DNA of 64,000 nt from Welwitschia mirabilis (taxonomy: Eukaryota; Gnetophyta; Gnetopsida; Welwitschiales): assembly GCA_051453625.1 (NCBI GenBank), contig JBOZIK010000001.1, positions 181,998,726 to 182,062,725 of the forward strand, in the 5' to 3' direction. How positions within the stretch are numbered: position 1 is the stretch's first letter; every line of letters begins with the position of its first letter. Of the stretch, positions 1 through 11,079 are shown piece by piece. The notes under the pieces were generated by a model, which worked only from the letters and a program-made list of their open reading frames with translations, did no database searches and was not told the origin of the DNA. A program made the translations under genes and the position numbers.

Positions 1-1678
1 TTAGAAGATGAAGAAGCCTATCATCCCCTTTGTTATCCCCACAATAGGAAGGACAATAGCACTATTGATAGGGATGGAGTTTGAAGATTTTACTATGAGG
101 CCTAAAGCTAATGGAATAACTTTTATCATGGAATGACATCTCTGTTATCATCTCTATGATAGTCAAGATGACAGCCATTTTCTATGGATGTAAAGAATTA
201 TCTTTGTAATGGGTTCATGTAATGCGTATGAGCTACAAGGTTTTTTTCGCTAACTTCTAGGGTAAAGCTTTTAGAACTTCATTGTAAAACTATATATACC
301 CTCCATTACCNNNNNNNNNNNNNNNNNNNNNNNNNNNNNNNNNNNNNNNNNNNNNNNNNNNNNNNNNNNNNNNNNNNNNNNNNNNNNNNNNNNNNNNNNN
401 NNNNNNNNNNNNNNNNNNNNNNNNNNNNNNNNNNNNNNNNNNNNNNNNNNNNNNNNNNNNNNNNNNNNNNNNNNNNNNNNNNNNNNNNNNNNNNNNNNNN
501 NNNNNNNNNNNNNNNNNNNNNNNNNNNNNNNNNNNNNNNNNNNNNNNNNNNNNNNNNNNNNNNNNNNNNNNNNNNNNNNNNNNNNNNNNNNNNNNNNNNN
601 NNNNNNNNNNNNNNNNNNNNNNNNNNNNNNNNNNNNNNNNNNNNNNNNNNNNNNNNNNNNNNNNNNNNNNNNNNNNNNNNNNNNNNNNNNNNNNNNNNNN
701 NNNNNNNNNNNNNNNNNNNNNNNNNNNNNNNNNNNNNNNNNNNNNNNNNNNNNNNNNNNNNNNNNNNNNNNNNNNNNNNNNNNNNNNNNNNNNNNNNNNN
801 NNNNNNNNNNNNNNNNNNNNNNNNNNNNNNNNNNNNNNNNNNNNNNNNNNNNNNNNNNNNNNGTAATGCGTATGAGCTACAAGGTTTTTTTCACTAACTT
901 CTAGGGTAAAGCTTTTAGAACTTCATTGTAAAACTATATATACCCTCCATTACCTTTACTTTCTTTTCCATATTTTATACCAAATGTTCTTGGGATGAAA
1001 TATTGAAGGACAAGAGATTCATCCAGTAGCTGTAGAGAGAAGTTTACCTTGGTGTTGAGCTAAGTATCCTCTATTGATTTGATACTTTATTGCAAGTGGA
1101 TGTAAAAGTTTATGATTAATTCAATTACTATTTTTACTATAATTATGTTAATGTCCCTTATGGTTTAAGTTGATTATAGTTTAGTGATAGTTTTATATCT
1201 TATTTAGATCATAAGACCAACCTTGATTAAGGTTTACTTGCTTAGTTTAGATTTGCATTACTATTTCATTCTAATTCCATATTGCATTATCCATAATCTA
1301 TTTGGCAATTATTATAGTTTATGTTGACTACAAATAAGTAATAGAACTCTTCTTAGTTGATCTAAGTTATAAAAACATATTTCTTATGATAAAAGGATTA
1401 GAGTCCAAATAGAACTCATCTCACTTGCATTCCATCCATTGCATTTTTATTATCACTCATCTTGCATTGCATTTACATTATTATTTATTTTCATTTACTA
1501 AAATAAAATAATTAAAAATACTTTTAAAAATCAATTCTCTAACTTCTAGCCTAATGCCTTGAATGGATTATGAAATTTAATTTAACTCCCATCTATACTA
1601 GTCTGTGTTTTCTACAAGTATTGTGATTTACACATTTTTCTTGAGGACTTAAACACTACACAAATTCATACCACAACA
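1..1678 (+). repeat. 5' LTR of Athila-1, truncated by window edge and containing a gap
   Basis: Base 1 corresponds to about 20098 in the 3' LTR, and similarity continues to the end at ..CCACAACA (1671-1678). A TATA-like CTATATATA lies at about 289-297 and again after the gap. The LTR carries 552 unknown bases (311-862) flanked by a 92-bp near-perfect duplication, so its real length is probably shorter than shown and close to the 3' copy. Confidence 0.85.
311..862. other. Assembly gap (552 N) flanked by 92-bp direct copies
   Basis: Bases 219-310 and 863-954 are the same 92-bp sequence with a single difference (CG on the left, CA on the right). This is what remains when two contig ends overlap but are scaffolded with a gap instead of being merged. 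A genuine tandem duplication in the LTR is the alternative. Confidence 0.85.
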
Positions 1679-1681
1679 CTT

Positions 1682-1699
1682 TGATGTCATTATCAAGAA
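1682..1699 (+). promoter_or_regulatory. Primer-binding site, tRNA-Asp type, decayed
   Basis: The sequence TGATGTCATTATCAAGAA lies three bases after the LTR end. It matches half of the 18-nt site complementary to plant tRNA-Asp used by Athila and Tat elements, and all nine differences are C-to-T or G-to-A. The match alone would be weak. It is supported by its position and by the better-preserved site at the same place in Athila-2 (47752-47770). Confidence 0.65.
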
Positions 1700-2430
1700 G
1701 GTCACAAGAATACATAGGATTATCATTGTTTAGATAAGTAACTTGAATTTTTATTTAGGTTATTTATTTAAAATAGTATTATATTTTTAGCATAGTTGAA
1801 GTATGTTTATTATAGTAATTTTCATTTTTCTCTAGATTTAGGGAGCTCTATTATTCTATCTGTAATTCCCATGACATTAGCAATAATATTCCTAAATTTT
1901 CAAATATATTTTATTTTTTATGATTTTTCTTTCTATCTGTAGATTAATAATAAAAATTTTATCATCTTCTTTATCATCCTCATAATAGCCTAGAAAATAA
2001 ATTGATTTTTTTGGTTTTGGCAATTTTTATCTGAGTGTAGTTTTCTATTATTGGAATCATCATCCCTATTATTATCACCACGACTAGGTGGATGAGAGTT
2101 AGTTGCTTTTGATTTTAGTTCTTTTGTTTACTATCTAAGTATGAGAGACATGGTAAACTCTGGTAGAAAGATGAAATATCAAATAGAGAGGAACTTCATT
2201 GAATTAAATATTAGAAAAGGATTATTTAACTTCAAGTAAAATCTAGGTACACGCACCTCAAGTATGCAAATTCTAAGAATTGAAGAAGATGATTTTCCCA
2301 CTTTTATTATTTTAAAATTTTATTTTGTAAAAAAAATAGTATAGAAATAGATTATATTAGTTCTTCTTCAAATATATCAAATTCATCACAAAACTAAAAG
2401 CAAGTTGCTTTGTCTAATAGGTCAATCATA
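1700..2430 (+). other. Athila-1 untranslated leader
   Basis: This stretch lies between the primer site and the first recognisable gag. It is AT-rich with no sustained reading frame. Short ATGs near 2141 and 2172 could mark the decayed start of gag, but this cannot be decided. Confidence 0.5.
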
Positions 2431-4134
2431 ATAATAACTTCTACTTCAAATGTAAATGTTACTCTTAGAGATTTAATTGCTAATAGAAAATGTGAAATTT
2501 AAAATCCATTTTATTTACCTCCTAGTAATGATGTAGAACTAAGAAATTTGATTTACTATCCAAATATTTTAGGGAAACCTGAGGAAGACCCTTTTCAACA
2601 TCTAGTTAATATTGAACAACTTCTGCTTAACTCAAGAAATGGAAAGAAACATATTAGTCCTTGTACCTACATGATTATTTTTCTAGTTACACTTAGAGAA
2701 AGGGAAAAAGCTTGGCTTAAAACAATTCCACATAAGAGTCTAAAATAATGGAGTCAAGTTTAAGGAGTTTTTATTAAAAGATTTTTGCGTAAACATTCCA
2801 TGAAAAAAGAAACAAGAAAGTTATCAATTTTTAAAAATAACCTCACGAGGATAATGCAATAACATATGAATGTTTTATCATAACTAGCCATTCCAAACCT
2901 ATCAATAAATTTTGTAAAGAAGAATTAGTCAATTATTTCTACAATGAATTGAATAATCAGACTAAACAACTTATAAGACTTTTCTTATGGTGGAAAATTA
3001 AACTTAGGCTTAGAAGATGTATGGAGTGTATTAGAATACCTAGTAGAGATAAGTCAAACTTGGCTTAAATCCACTAAGGAAAATCAAACTGTAGGCCAAA
3101 TCATAAAAGATTTAAGTAAGATTAAACATGACAAAGAAGAAGAGAGAGATGACTCAAACAATTTAATTAAGAATTTAGTACCACTTTATAGAAGTGACTC
3201 TATTGATAGTTGATGCAAAGGTAGAAAAAGATGCAAACAGAACTTTAACTTGTGAAATTTCTAAATACAACTCTCGTCCAATTAAAGAGTATTCCTTGTT
3301 ATCAACTTGTAAAGAGAGGATGTTTGAGGAAGCTTATGCTTTCAACTAAAGAATACCTAACTTTAAAAGATAACTACAATTTTAACAAACATTATGTGGA
3401 AAATCATAATAGAAACCTTTTGAAAATAGATTTAGAAATTTAAACTTCTAACCAAATAACCTTAAATTTTAACCAAGTTAAATTAATCCACTTAGAGATT
3501 TCATAGAAGAATTTAAAGAGCTATAAGAAAAAACCATTGAAAATACTAATAGTAATTTTGAAAACTTAGTAAATGTGCTTTACTAAACAAGGCTTGCCAA
3601 TTAAAGACTATAAGGGTTTCTTGCATCTCAACCTTTACCTAACTTAAATGAAGTTAAGAGAGATTTAAAAGTGCTAAAAAATAGTACCTCCTACCCTATA
3701 AGATTTCAACTTCCAAAAGAAATGAGAAAAATAATGAAAAAGATGATAAGTAAATTTTTCACTCATATAAATTTTCATTAACATCACATGCTACAACCTT
3801 CATTAAAAATTCTTCAAAAGAAAATAAAGAAAAAAAACCATATACTCCTTGATTTGATTAGTTAAATATGAATCCTACTTTGATGAATACTTGAAGACCT
3901 TAATGTAAGAGGTAAACATCAACTTAACTTTTTTGAAACTCTTGCAAAAAAATCCTAAATATTCTAAGTTATAAAAAGATGTAGTGAGAAGAAAATAAAA
4001 ACGTACCATTCCTAACAAAGTCTTTCTTGCTCAATCTACTTTTAGCTTAATCATGAAAAAGTATTTTAAATTTAAAGATCTTAGAGCAGTAACTTTGATT
4101 GATACCTTGAAAAAAAAATACTATGAAAATATTT
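2431..4134 (+). pseudogene. gag: Decayed gag of Athila-1
   Basis: Gag is the capsid/nucleocapsid precursor. The best block is 2449-2750, which reads ..VTLRDLIANRKCE.. followed by a 66-codon open stretch (2548-2748). The parallel block in Athila-2 at 48480 reads ..VTLKELIANKICE... A Cys/His zinc-knuckle-like block at about 3246-3360, followed by KERMFEEAYAFN, matches 49450-49560 of Athila-2, where one more Cys survives. Stops are mainly TAA and TAG, plus several frameshifts. The open stretch at 3252-3443 is in a shifted frame relative to this conserved block, so it is not a gene. Confidence 0.75.
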
Positions 4135-4216
4135 AATTGACGTCAGAGCTAGTGTCAACATCGTGCCTCTTTACATATGTAAAAGACTTTTGTTAGAAAA
4201 TAGAATAGAACTATAA
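4135..4216 (+). pseudogene. Start of Athila-1 aspartic protease, cut by nested element
   Basis: The frame reads LIDVRASVNIVPLYI, a decayed form of the Athila-type protease motif that normally has a D-x-G-[AS]-S-V-N core; here the glycine has become arginine. The frame stops at 4216 where the chromovirus LTR begins. It resumes after 14382 with KPTQNIFELAD.. and then decays. This defines the insertion site precisely and shows the chromovirus arrived after Athila-1. Confidence 0.75.
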
Positions 4217-4628
4217 TGTTTCAAAAATCATTATTTATATAATCATATGTATTAAGGACTAATTAAGTATGGCTAACAAGAAATGTAAATGGGTTTGATC
4301 CAAATATGAAAAGATATGTCCCTCTATTATATAATATAAACTTATGGCATTAGGTGGGGTGAATAGACTAGGTGGATGTAATTAATAACAACCTTAGCTA
4401 ATCCCTAAGGGTTCTAGGAGGGGGAACAAGGTTGTAGTTTAAGTATTTACCTATAAACACTAGTCCAAGACTATTTGCTAATGATGTGGAATGTAATTTA
4501 CTGCTTTCAATAATAAAAGCCTTATTCTCTTTAAATTATTTCTTACTATTCCTATGAATCCTGGCATATTATTTTAAATGTTCCTTTTTATGTAAATTAA
4601 TTTGAAAATAGAAAAATGGAATATTACA
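4217..4628 (+). repeat. 5' LTR of the chromovirus
   Basis: It runs from TGTTTCAAAA to ..ATATTACA. It aligns end to end with 13971-14382 and has the same length. Shared blocks include GTGAATAGACTAGGTGGATG and AATGATGTGGAATGTAAT. Confidence 0.92.
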
Positions 4629-4630
4629 TT

Positions 4631-4642
4631 TGGTATTAGAGC
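4631..4642 (+). promoter_or_regulatory. Primer-binding site, tRNA-iMet
   Basis: TGGTATTAGAGC lies two bases after the LTR. It differs from the canonical TGGTATCAGAGC by a single C-to-T change. Confidence 0.92.
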
Positions 4643-4860
4643 TAATAATAAGTAGTAAATTGCTACTTGAGAAAAACAAGGAAGAAACTTAGTTTATAAA
4701 CTAAATAGCCAAAGGATGAATAGTACATCAAAGAGTATGAATATGATGATCAAAGGAAATTACGTGCCAGTAGAAATAGGGTGCATGACACTTTGACAAG
4801 AAAAATTAAAACATCACTATTGAGGAGGAAGGAGATCATCCATGGGAAAGGTAAGAGGTT
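4643..4860 (+). pseudogene. Chromovirus leader and probable gag start
   Basis: About 220 bases separate the primer site from element X. One frame over 4713-4860 is charged and free of stops apart from one near its start, which would suit a gag N-terminus, but no conserved motif is present. Confidence 0.35.
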
Positions 4861-4924
4861 TGTAACGCTTCACACTTAGGATAGAAGGCTCTGTGCCACC
4901 TAAAATTACATCTATCCTAGTATG

Positions 4925-5380
4925 CTATGTAGGAATCACGGCAGTACTGATTTTAACTAAAGAAGAAGCTGCTACAGAATCTACCCCAATAATGGGATAC
5001 AACCACTTATAGAGCTTTATATAAAGCTTACTATAAGTAATTAAAGTATTTAAAAAATGTTCCTTCGAGAGCTCCCAGTCATGATATAACACATTGATGT
5101 TATCAATAGTAATGGACAAATAATCTGCATAAACCTGAATCATCCTCTCACTCTTTGCTAGCCAAGCAAATAAGGCAGCTTAACTTTCTTCTATTATAGT
5201 CATATGTGAAGCATATTGCCATGATTTCTTCTCTAATAATTACATGTTCTCTATCTCATTCTCCAGCATCTAGAGGGAATCACTCATGGACTTCTACTCT
5301 TCGAATCCAGGAAGAACTATGTAGTAAAATGACTTTATCATATCAATCATATTATAGAAATATCAGAGTAGAGCTAGTCA
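4925..5380 (-). pseudogene. Element X antisense ORF remnant, unknown protein
   Basis: On the minus strand a 72-codon open stretch (5143-4925) extends upstream in frame to about 5380, with only CAA/CAG-type stops. The translation is hydrophilic with heptad-like spacing (..LENEIENM.., ..YADYLSITIDNINVLYHDWELSKEHF..). That suggests a helical protein but matches no family I recognise. It lies downstream of the TATA-like box at 8434 on the same strand, so it may be a later exon of the same gene as 7300-8011. Confidence 0.4.
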
Positions 5381-5992
5381 TTCATGCTATGGAGAATAAT
5401 GGGGAGTGAAATAAGTAGAATATTGTATTCAAAGTACCATGGTACATCTACTACCTTAGATCAATAATGGGTGTAGACATCATCTATGTGGTAAGGATGC
5501 ATGATTTCTGCATGCAAAAGACTAGAAAAGGAACTAGTAATTCCCTATCTAATTCCTCAACTCCTTGACCTTAGGGTACAAGATCTTCACTACTAAAAGT
5601 AGCTAATTAGTGTAATAAGATACTTAGCCCTGTTCATTTACAATGGACTATAAAGCTATAGGCAGATGATGAGAAGGCCTTAGAGAAGGGTAAGCAAAAA
5701 GAGAGCTCTAACCTAGAGGATCAAAATAAGGGGTGAATAGAACATATCCCATTAATCCATTAAGGTGTCAAAATTATTAAGTACCTATTCTCCTTAAGAT
5801 TCAAAATGGAATAATAAATTCATGAAGAGGATAATGGAATGAACAAAAAGAAACATTTCACTTACAATGATGCATACCTCCCTTAGCTTTTAAGGAGAAA
5901 GCTTCTCTAGAGGCCATGGAGTCAAATCCATGTCCTTCTCGACTAAAGTCTCTGCATGAAAAACCTAAAATAAAACAAAAAAATGCCTATGT

Positions 5993-5995
<3 letters not shown>

Positions 5996-6066
<71 letters not shown>

Positions 6067-7031
6067 NNNNNNNNNNNNNNNNNNNNNNNNNNNNNNNNNN
6101 NNNNNNNNNNNNNNNNNNNNNNNNNNNNNNNNNNNNNNNNNNNNNNNNNNNNNNNNNNNNNNNNNNNNNNNNNNNNNNNNNNNNNNNNNNNNNNNNNNNN
6201 NNNNNNNNNNNNNNNNNNNNNNNNNNNNNNNNNNNNNNNNNNNNNNNNNNNNNNNNNNNNNNNNNNNNNNNNNNNNNNNNNNNNNNNNNNNNNNNNNNNN
6301 NNNNNNNNNNNNNNNNNNNNNNNNNNNNNNNNNNNNNNNNNNNNNNNNNNNNNNNNNNNNNNNNNNNNNNNNNNNNNNNNNNNNNNNNNNNNNNNNNNNN
6401 NNNNNNNNNNNNNNNNNNNNNNNNNNNNNNNNNNNNNNNNNNNNNNNNNNNNNNNNNNNNNNNNNNNNNNNNNNNNNNNNNNNNNNNNNNNNNNNNNNNN
6501 NNNNNNNNNNNNNNNNNNNNNNNNNNNNNNNNNNNNNNNNNNNNNNNNNNNNNNNNNNNNNNNNNNNNNNNNNNNNNNNNNNNNNNNNNNNNNNNNNNNN
6601 NNNNNNNNNNNNNNNNNNNNNNNNNNNNNNNNNNNNNNNNNNNNNNNNNNNNNNNNNNNNNNNNNNNNNNNNNNNNNNNNNNNNNNNNNNNNNNNNNNNN
6701 NNNNNNNNNNNNNNNNNNNNNNNNNNNNNNNNNNNNNNNNNNNNNNNNNNNNNNNNNNNNNNNNNNNNNNNNNNNNNNNNNNNNNNNNNNNNNNNNNNNN
6801 NNNNNNNNNNNNNNNNNNNNNNNNNNNNNNNNNNNNNNNNNNNNNNNNNNNNNNNNNNNNNNNNNNNNNNNNNNNNNNNNNNNNNNNNNNNNNNNNNNNN
6901 NNNNNNNNNNNNNNNNNNNNNNNNNNNNNNNNNNNNNNNNNNNNNNNNNNNNNNNNNNNNNNNNNNNNNNNNNNNNNNNNNNNNNNNNNNNNNNNNNNNN
7001 NNNNNNNNNNNNNNNNNNNNNNNNNNNNNNN

Positions 7032-7108
<77 letters not shown>
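5996..7108. repeat. (GA)n microsatellite with internal gap
   Basis: Uninterrupted GA dinucleotides run 5996-6066 and, with one CA variant, 7032-7108. Between them are 965 unknown bases (6067-7031). Both gap edges end inside the repeat, so assembly failure on the microsatellite is the obvious cause. Arg-Glu and Ser-Leu frames read through it are artefacts. Confidence 0.97.
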
Positions 7109-7113
<5 letters not shown>

Positions 7114-7299
7114 GTAGGTAATATCCACAGTGCCACTATCATTAGGAAAAGCTAAGGGATGCATCCTATTCTTCTTCCAGTTTCATAGGCACAAGGTGAT
7201 TTACTAGAGCTTTGTCACATTTCTAGTGGGAAAGTTCATGTGATTCTAAAGGCTTACTCATCTGTAAAACACCAAATAATAAAAACTAGAGTAATAAAA

Positions 7300-8011
7300 A
7301 ATATACTTAATAGTAAGATCCTCAGCAAAACCCATACCCTAGATGGAATATAAAAAGTACCCTGAGTTGTTTTTCTAGGGTTATAACTATCGAAATCTTT
7401 ACCCTCCATAGATGAGGAAGAATAAGGATGTAATAAATACTAAGCAAGAATCTCATGAGGAGATAAAACATAGGAGGACTCTATAGAAATAACCCTAAAT
7501 GGTTGTAGACTCCTTGAACTGGAGAAAGTAAAATATAAATCTAATAATATGTAGGTATAAAAAAACTTCCTCTATCTCCATTCATCTTCAAGTGCATCAA
7601 CTGGAAGAGAGTGGAATAATAGACAACTGAGGCCTAATCGAAAAAAACTCCACTAGTCAGAAAGGGAAACAAGTAAATTATGTAAGTAAAAATCTCACTT
7701 ACCCAATCATAAAGAAAGGCCCTACTAGTAATCAACTTCCCATAAGCTACAAACTATGGAGTGGTAAAACTAGTAGTAGAGATTCCATTGCTATCGATAT
7801 CTACCTTTCATATATACACAAAATTATCCAAGCAATTGATTAAGAAGTAATAAAAATCCTTATTAAAATAAAAGACTTTAGGAGAAACATGATCACCTTC
7901 ACTCAATCTAAAGACTAGCCAGATTCCCTCCTCTAAAATCTGAATTAGGTCATGATGAGGATGGGTAATGATATTAGTGTATGGATTGAAGGAAGAGTAC
8001 AAGGAATCCAA
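7300..8011 (-). pseudogene. Element X antisense 5' ORF remnant, unknown protein
   Basis: A methionine at 8011 opens 67 codons on the minus strand (..IQILEEGIWLVFRLSEGDH..). The same strand then continues to about 7300 with segments such as AYGKLITSRAFLYDW and LFQLMHLKMNGDRGSFF, interrupted by TAG/TAA stops and frame changes. A TATA-like box lies about 420 bases upstream. The residue mix looks like a real soluble protein, but I do not recognise the family. It could be a transposon gene or a captured host fragment. Confidence 0.4.
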
Positions 8012-8433
8012 GATGAAAAGAATGGTAAAATGACAAAGACAGAAAGATAAGTCATAGAGATCTAAGATGTTAGAGAAGAATATCTAGAAGAACCCTTATT
8101 CCAAAGTACATTGCTATATTTCAACTCTGCAGGATTGACATTTATATAATTCCAAGAAATAGTAGGGCAAAGTATAAAAGCCATACCTTAACCAAAGGAA
8201 TAAGTATATCTACAAATGCTATAAGGAACTTATATTTATAAGCAAAACCAGATTGTGAAAGGACCTACACCAAAAAAAAGAAAAAAGAAAAAAAAGAAAA
8301 TATTAAAATAAAAGAAAAGGAGAAAATAAAAATGTCAAAGAAATAGAGAAGCAAAAGAATAAATAGAAGAGCTACCAATTAAACTATGAAAGCACATGAG
8401 AAAAAGAAGTAAAAAAATAAGGGAATCATGAAG

Positions 8434-8443
8434 CTATTTATAG
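8434..8443 (-). promoter_or_regulatory. TATA-like box for the antisense frames of element X
   Basis: Read on the minus strand this is CTATAAATAG, close to the plant consensus. It lies about 420 bases upstream of the ATG at 8011, between the motif array and the coding remnants. Confidence 0.45.
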
Positions 8444-8566
8444 TGGTGTACTAGGTTTTAGTCTAATCCTAAATTAATAGTTAACCATCATTAACCAAAT
8501 GTTGGTTAAGTGCAAATAACTCTAATTAACTATAGAAAACTCAAGGCCATGAACTATAGTGAATTA

Positions 8567-9285
8567 AATGTCGATGTTGCACTTCCAAATGGTTAATGTT
8601 GCACTTCTAGATGGCTGATGTTATACTTTAGAGGTCAATCTAGAGGGTTAACATTGCACTCCTAGAAGGCCAATGTCACACTTCAGAGGTTGACATCATA
8701 CTTCATAGGCCAACCTAAAGGAACAATATCACAATCTTAGATGGAGGATGTCACACTTTAAAGGCTGATCCAAAGGACTAATGTCATACTTCTAAGAGGC
8801 TAAAATCATACTTTGGAGGCCAACATCATACTTTAAAGGGTAATGCTACACTCTAAAGGTTAATTTCACACTTGGTTTTGCCAAACTCAATGTCATACTT
8901 TGAAGTCCCTCAAGGCCCAATGTCACACTTGGGTGCCTGATGTTACACTTGGATGCTTGACATCCACTTATCCTCTATAGGACCAAATTCTACTATTTTT
9001 CCATAAAAATCACTTGTTCTGCTTGCCTAAATAAGGAATTTTGATGTTTCACTTAGGTAACTAACATCATACTTGGGTGTCTAACGTTTTACTTGCCACT
9101 CACAAGACCAAAATATCCTATTGCCTATCCAAAATCACCTATTTTATATATGAATACAAAGGCTTTGACATCACAGTTAGTGATTTGATGTTGCACTTGA
9201 GGGACTAATGTTGCACTTGGAGACCCAACATTACACTTAGTATATACAAGTGTTCAACATTACACTTGGGTTCTTGACATCATCC
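8567..9285 (+). repeat. Array of about 25 copies of a 12-nt motif (RAYRTYRYACTT)
   Basis: Variants include GATGTTGCACTT, AATGTCACACTT, GATGTCACACTT, ACATCATACTT and AACGTTTTACTT, spaced irregularly by about 15-45 bases and all in one orientation. Most variants can be derived from a CpG-containing ancestor of the type RACGTCGCACTT by C-to-T or G-to-A steps. Copy number and consensus were made by eye. Dense subterminal binding motifs are known in En/Spm-type elements; whether this array has that role is inference. Confidence 0.7.
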
Positions 9286-9404
9286 CTAAATGCACAACAA
9301 AATACATATCTCCTTTGGCAATTATTATCCACATTAACAAGTTTATTATGGTAATTGCTAAAAACTATTTTCTCTAAGTGTTTTTTAACTACTAGGTGGT
9401 TACA

Positions 9405-9539
9405 AATCCTTAACTATTACCAATAATACTATAAAAAGGTAATACCACTAAAGAATAAAGTAGAGAGGGAGCGGGAGAATACTTGTAGAATAAGGCAGAG
9501 GCATATGAGTTTAGGTGGACATTGAACCCACTAATGCAT
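9405..9539 (+). other. Chromovirus sequence resuming after element X
   Basis: A short AT-rich stretch with no clear frame lies here. A TATA-like CTATAAAAAGG lies near 9430. It joins gag and is probably chromovirus sequence, but the exact border of element X is not resolved. Confidence 0.35.
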
Positions 9540-10480
9540 CATTGAACATAGGATAAATAAGGGAATCAAGGTACCAGAATGCCAAATTAATCATATCAAT
9601 TTTCAAAATGAACAGTTAGCTAGTAGGATTAATATCATTCATTCTTACTTGGAAGAAATATCTATAAAACACAATCTATGGGCATCTCAAGAATCGCTAT
9701 CTACATTACGATAGCATATTCGTATAATTGATATTAACATCTAAAATATTTAAATGATGTTATTAAACATGGAGGCCAATCTTCAAGCTTTTTTAATAAA
9801 TAAAACCAATAATTATAACTTTGAACAATGTGAAGAAAAGAAACTTGCAAGGTTGTTACATTTAGGAACTTATGAAGGCAAGGATGGAATAAGTGAGGAA
9901 GGCATATCTTAGATCCGATAATTAGAGAACTATTTTGAATTTTGAAATATAGATCCAAAAATATAGTGCATATATGTTGCAATATTACTTACAAGAAACA
10001 CATAAGAATGGTGTTCCATGTATCAACAAAAACACCCACATAGGATACTGTGGGATACTTTTTTAAAGAGTTTAAAAGAAAGTTCATTTTAGAAGATTTT
10101 ATTTAAGATTAAATGGTGGAATTTTAATGACTACACTTTGGTAAACACCCATTGGGTGAACATTTATCAGAATTCCAACATCTTATGAAGTACCAAAAGA
10201 ACTTTTTAGAGAAGCAACTAATTAACAATTTTGTTGGAACACTGTCACTCAAACGTTAAAGTGTCTTATGCACTTTGAAAATGAAGTTCATAGAAGATGC
10301 CTATTAAAAAACAAATACACTATCTCTAAGAACAAGAGAATAGATGAATAGATTAATTACACTAAGGAGATAGGCATCCTCCTTCAACTGCACCACTAGT
10401 AAGGGATTCATATAGAACTAATCTTACTTACTACAAGTACCACAAAAAAGGCCATGTTACTAGGAACTATCTTTTCAAAG
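9540..10480 (+). pseudogene. gag: Decayed gag of the chromovirus, with zinc knuckle
   Basis: Fragments such as KKLARLLHLGTYEG and, further on, a block around WDTFLKSL fit the retrotransposon gag fold. At 10429-10467 the frame reads YYKYHKKGHVTRN, a nucleocapsid CCHC knuckle in which the cysteines have become tyrosine or asparagine. Cys-to-Tyr needs one G-to-A step, in line with the decay seen elsewhere. Confidence 0.7.
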
Positions 10481-10599
10481 AACAACCATCAAATGTTCCT
10501 TATAACAATTAGCCTCAAGCTCTTCAGAGTCAACCTATGCCATTCAAAAACATTCATGCTGCCATTCAAATAGGTATAATTCATAATCAACACTTCATC

Positions 10600-10950
10600 T
10601 TAGAATTATATGATATTTTATTTTTTTTGTTTCATTCCTATTTGATAGTGGTGCATTAATTTCATTTTACCATCTTTAGCCTACAAATTAAATATTATTC
10701 CTTTCAAAGAATATGAATCCACCATAGGAGTTACAGGTAATAATGTTCTTACACAAGATGGAACTACCACCCTTATCACTTTTACCATTCATGATTTACA
10801 TTTTGGGAATACGTTTTATGTTTTTCAAATTAGAGAATACCTTGCCATTTTAGGAATTCCTTTCTTAATTATATATAATGTTTGGATTAAATTTCAACAA
10901 AGAATATTATGTCTATTTCATTCATTGGGAGAATGAATTTTTAAAGGGGA
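10600..10950 (+). pseudogene. Decayed aspartic protease of the chromovirus
   Basis: The frame at about 10630 reads FLFDSGALISF, keeping the Asp-Ser-Gly catalytic triplet of retroviral-type aspartic proteases. Downstream, a block near 10840 reads LAILGIPFL, like the second conserved block of gypsy proteases. Frame changes separate the pieces. Confidence 0.7.
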
Positions 10951-11079
10951 GGGAAAGAGTAAGGAGAACTTTTTAACCTCATACAAATAAATTACAAAAG
11001 CTATAAAAATGAAATAGGTGTTTATTGCACTAGTACAGGTAGAACATTATAAAAAAGATCCCTTTATACCTAAAGAACT

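Larger units (their letters stand above)
4861..9404 (-). mobile_element. Element X: unidentified insertion inside the chromovirus
   Basis: The chromovirus should pass from leader to gag within a few hundred bases, but 4.5 kb of unrelated sequence intervenes. It begins TGTAACG and ends GTTACA, an inverted 6-bp terminus that extends weakly outward. Its reading-frame remnants and a TATA-like box are on the minus strand. A dense array of a 12-nt motif lies near the right end, and one motif-like copy (AACGCTTCACACTT) sits at the left end. Similar repeats at both ends resemble subterminal repeats of cut-and-paste transposons such as CACTA or Mutator-like elements. No transposase, terminal CACTA or target duplication is visible, so the class is open. 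The borders are uncertain by tens of bases. Confidence 0.5.

Noticed and set aside
4212-4216. TATAA as a target duplication of the chromovirus
   Set aside because: The 3' flank starts AAAAC. TACAA would match with one transition but overlaps the LTR end, so it is not decidable.
5916-7164. Several long frames of Arg-Glu or Ser-Leu repeats on both strands
   Set aside because: They are translations of the (GA)n repeat and of unknown bases, open in every frame because N runs contain no stops.
8567-9285. Motif array considered as a CRISPR array or satellite
   Set aside because: The unit is too short and degenerate, spacing is irregular, and the sequence is a plant transposon; it does not have satellite periodicity.
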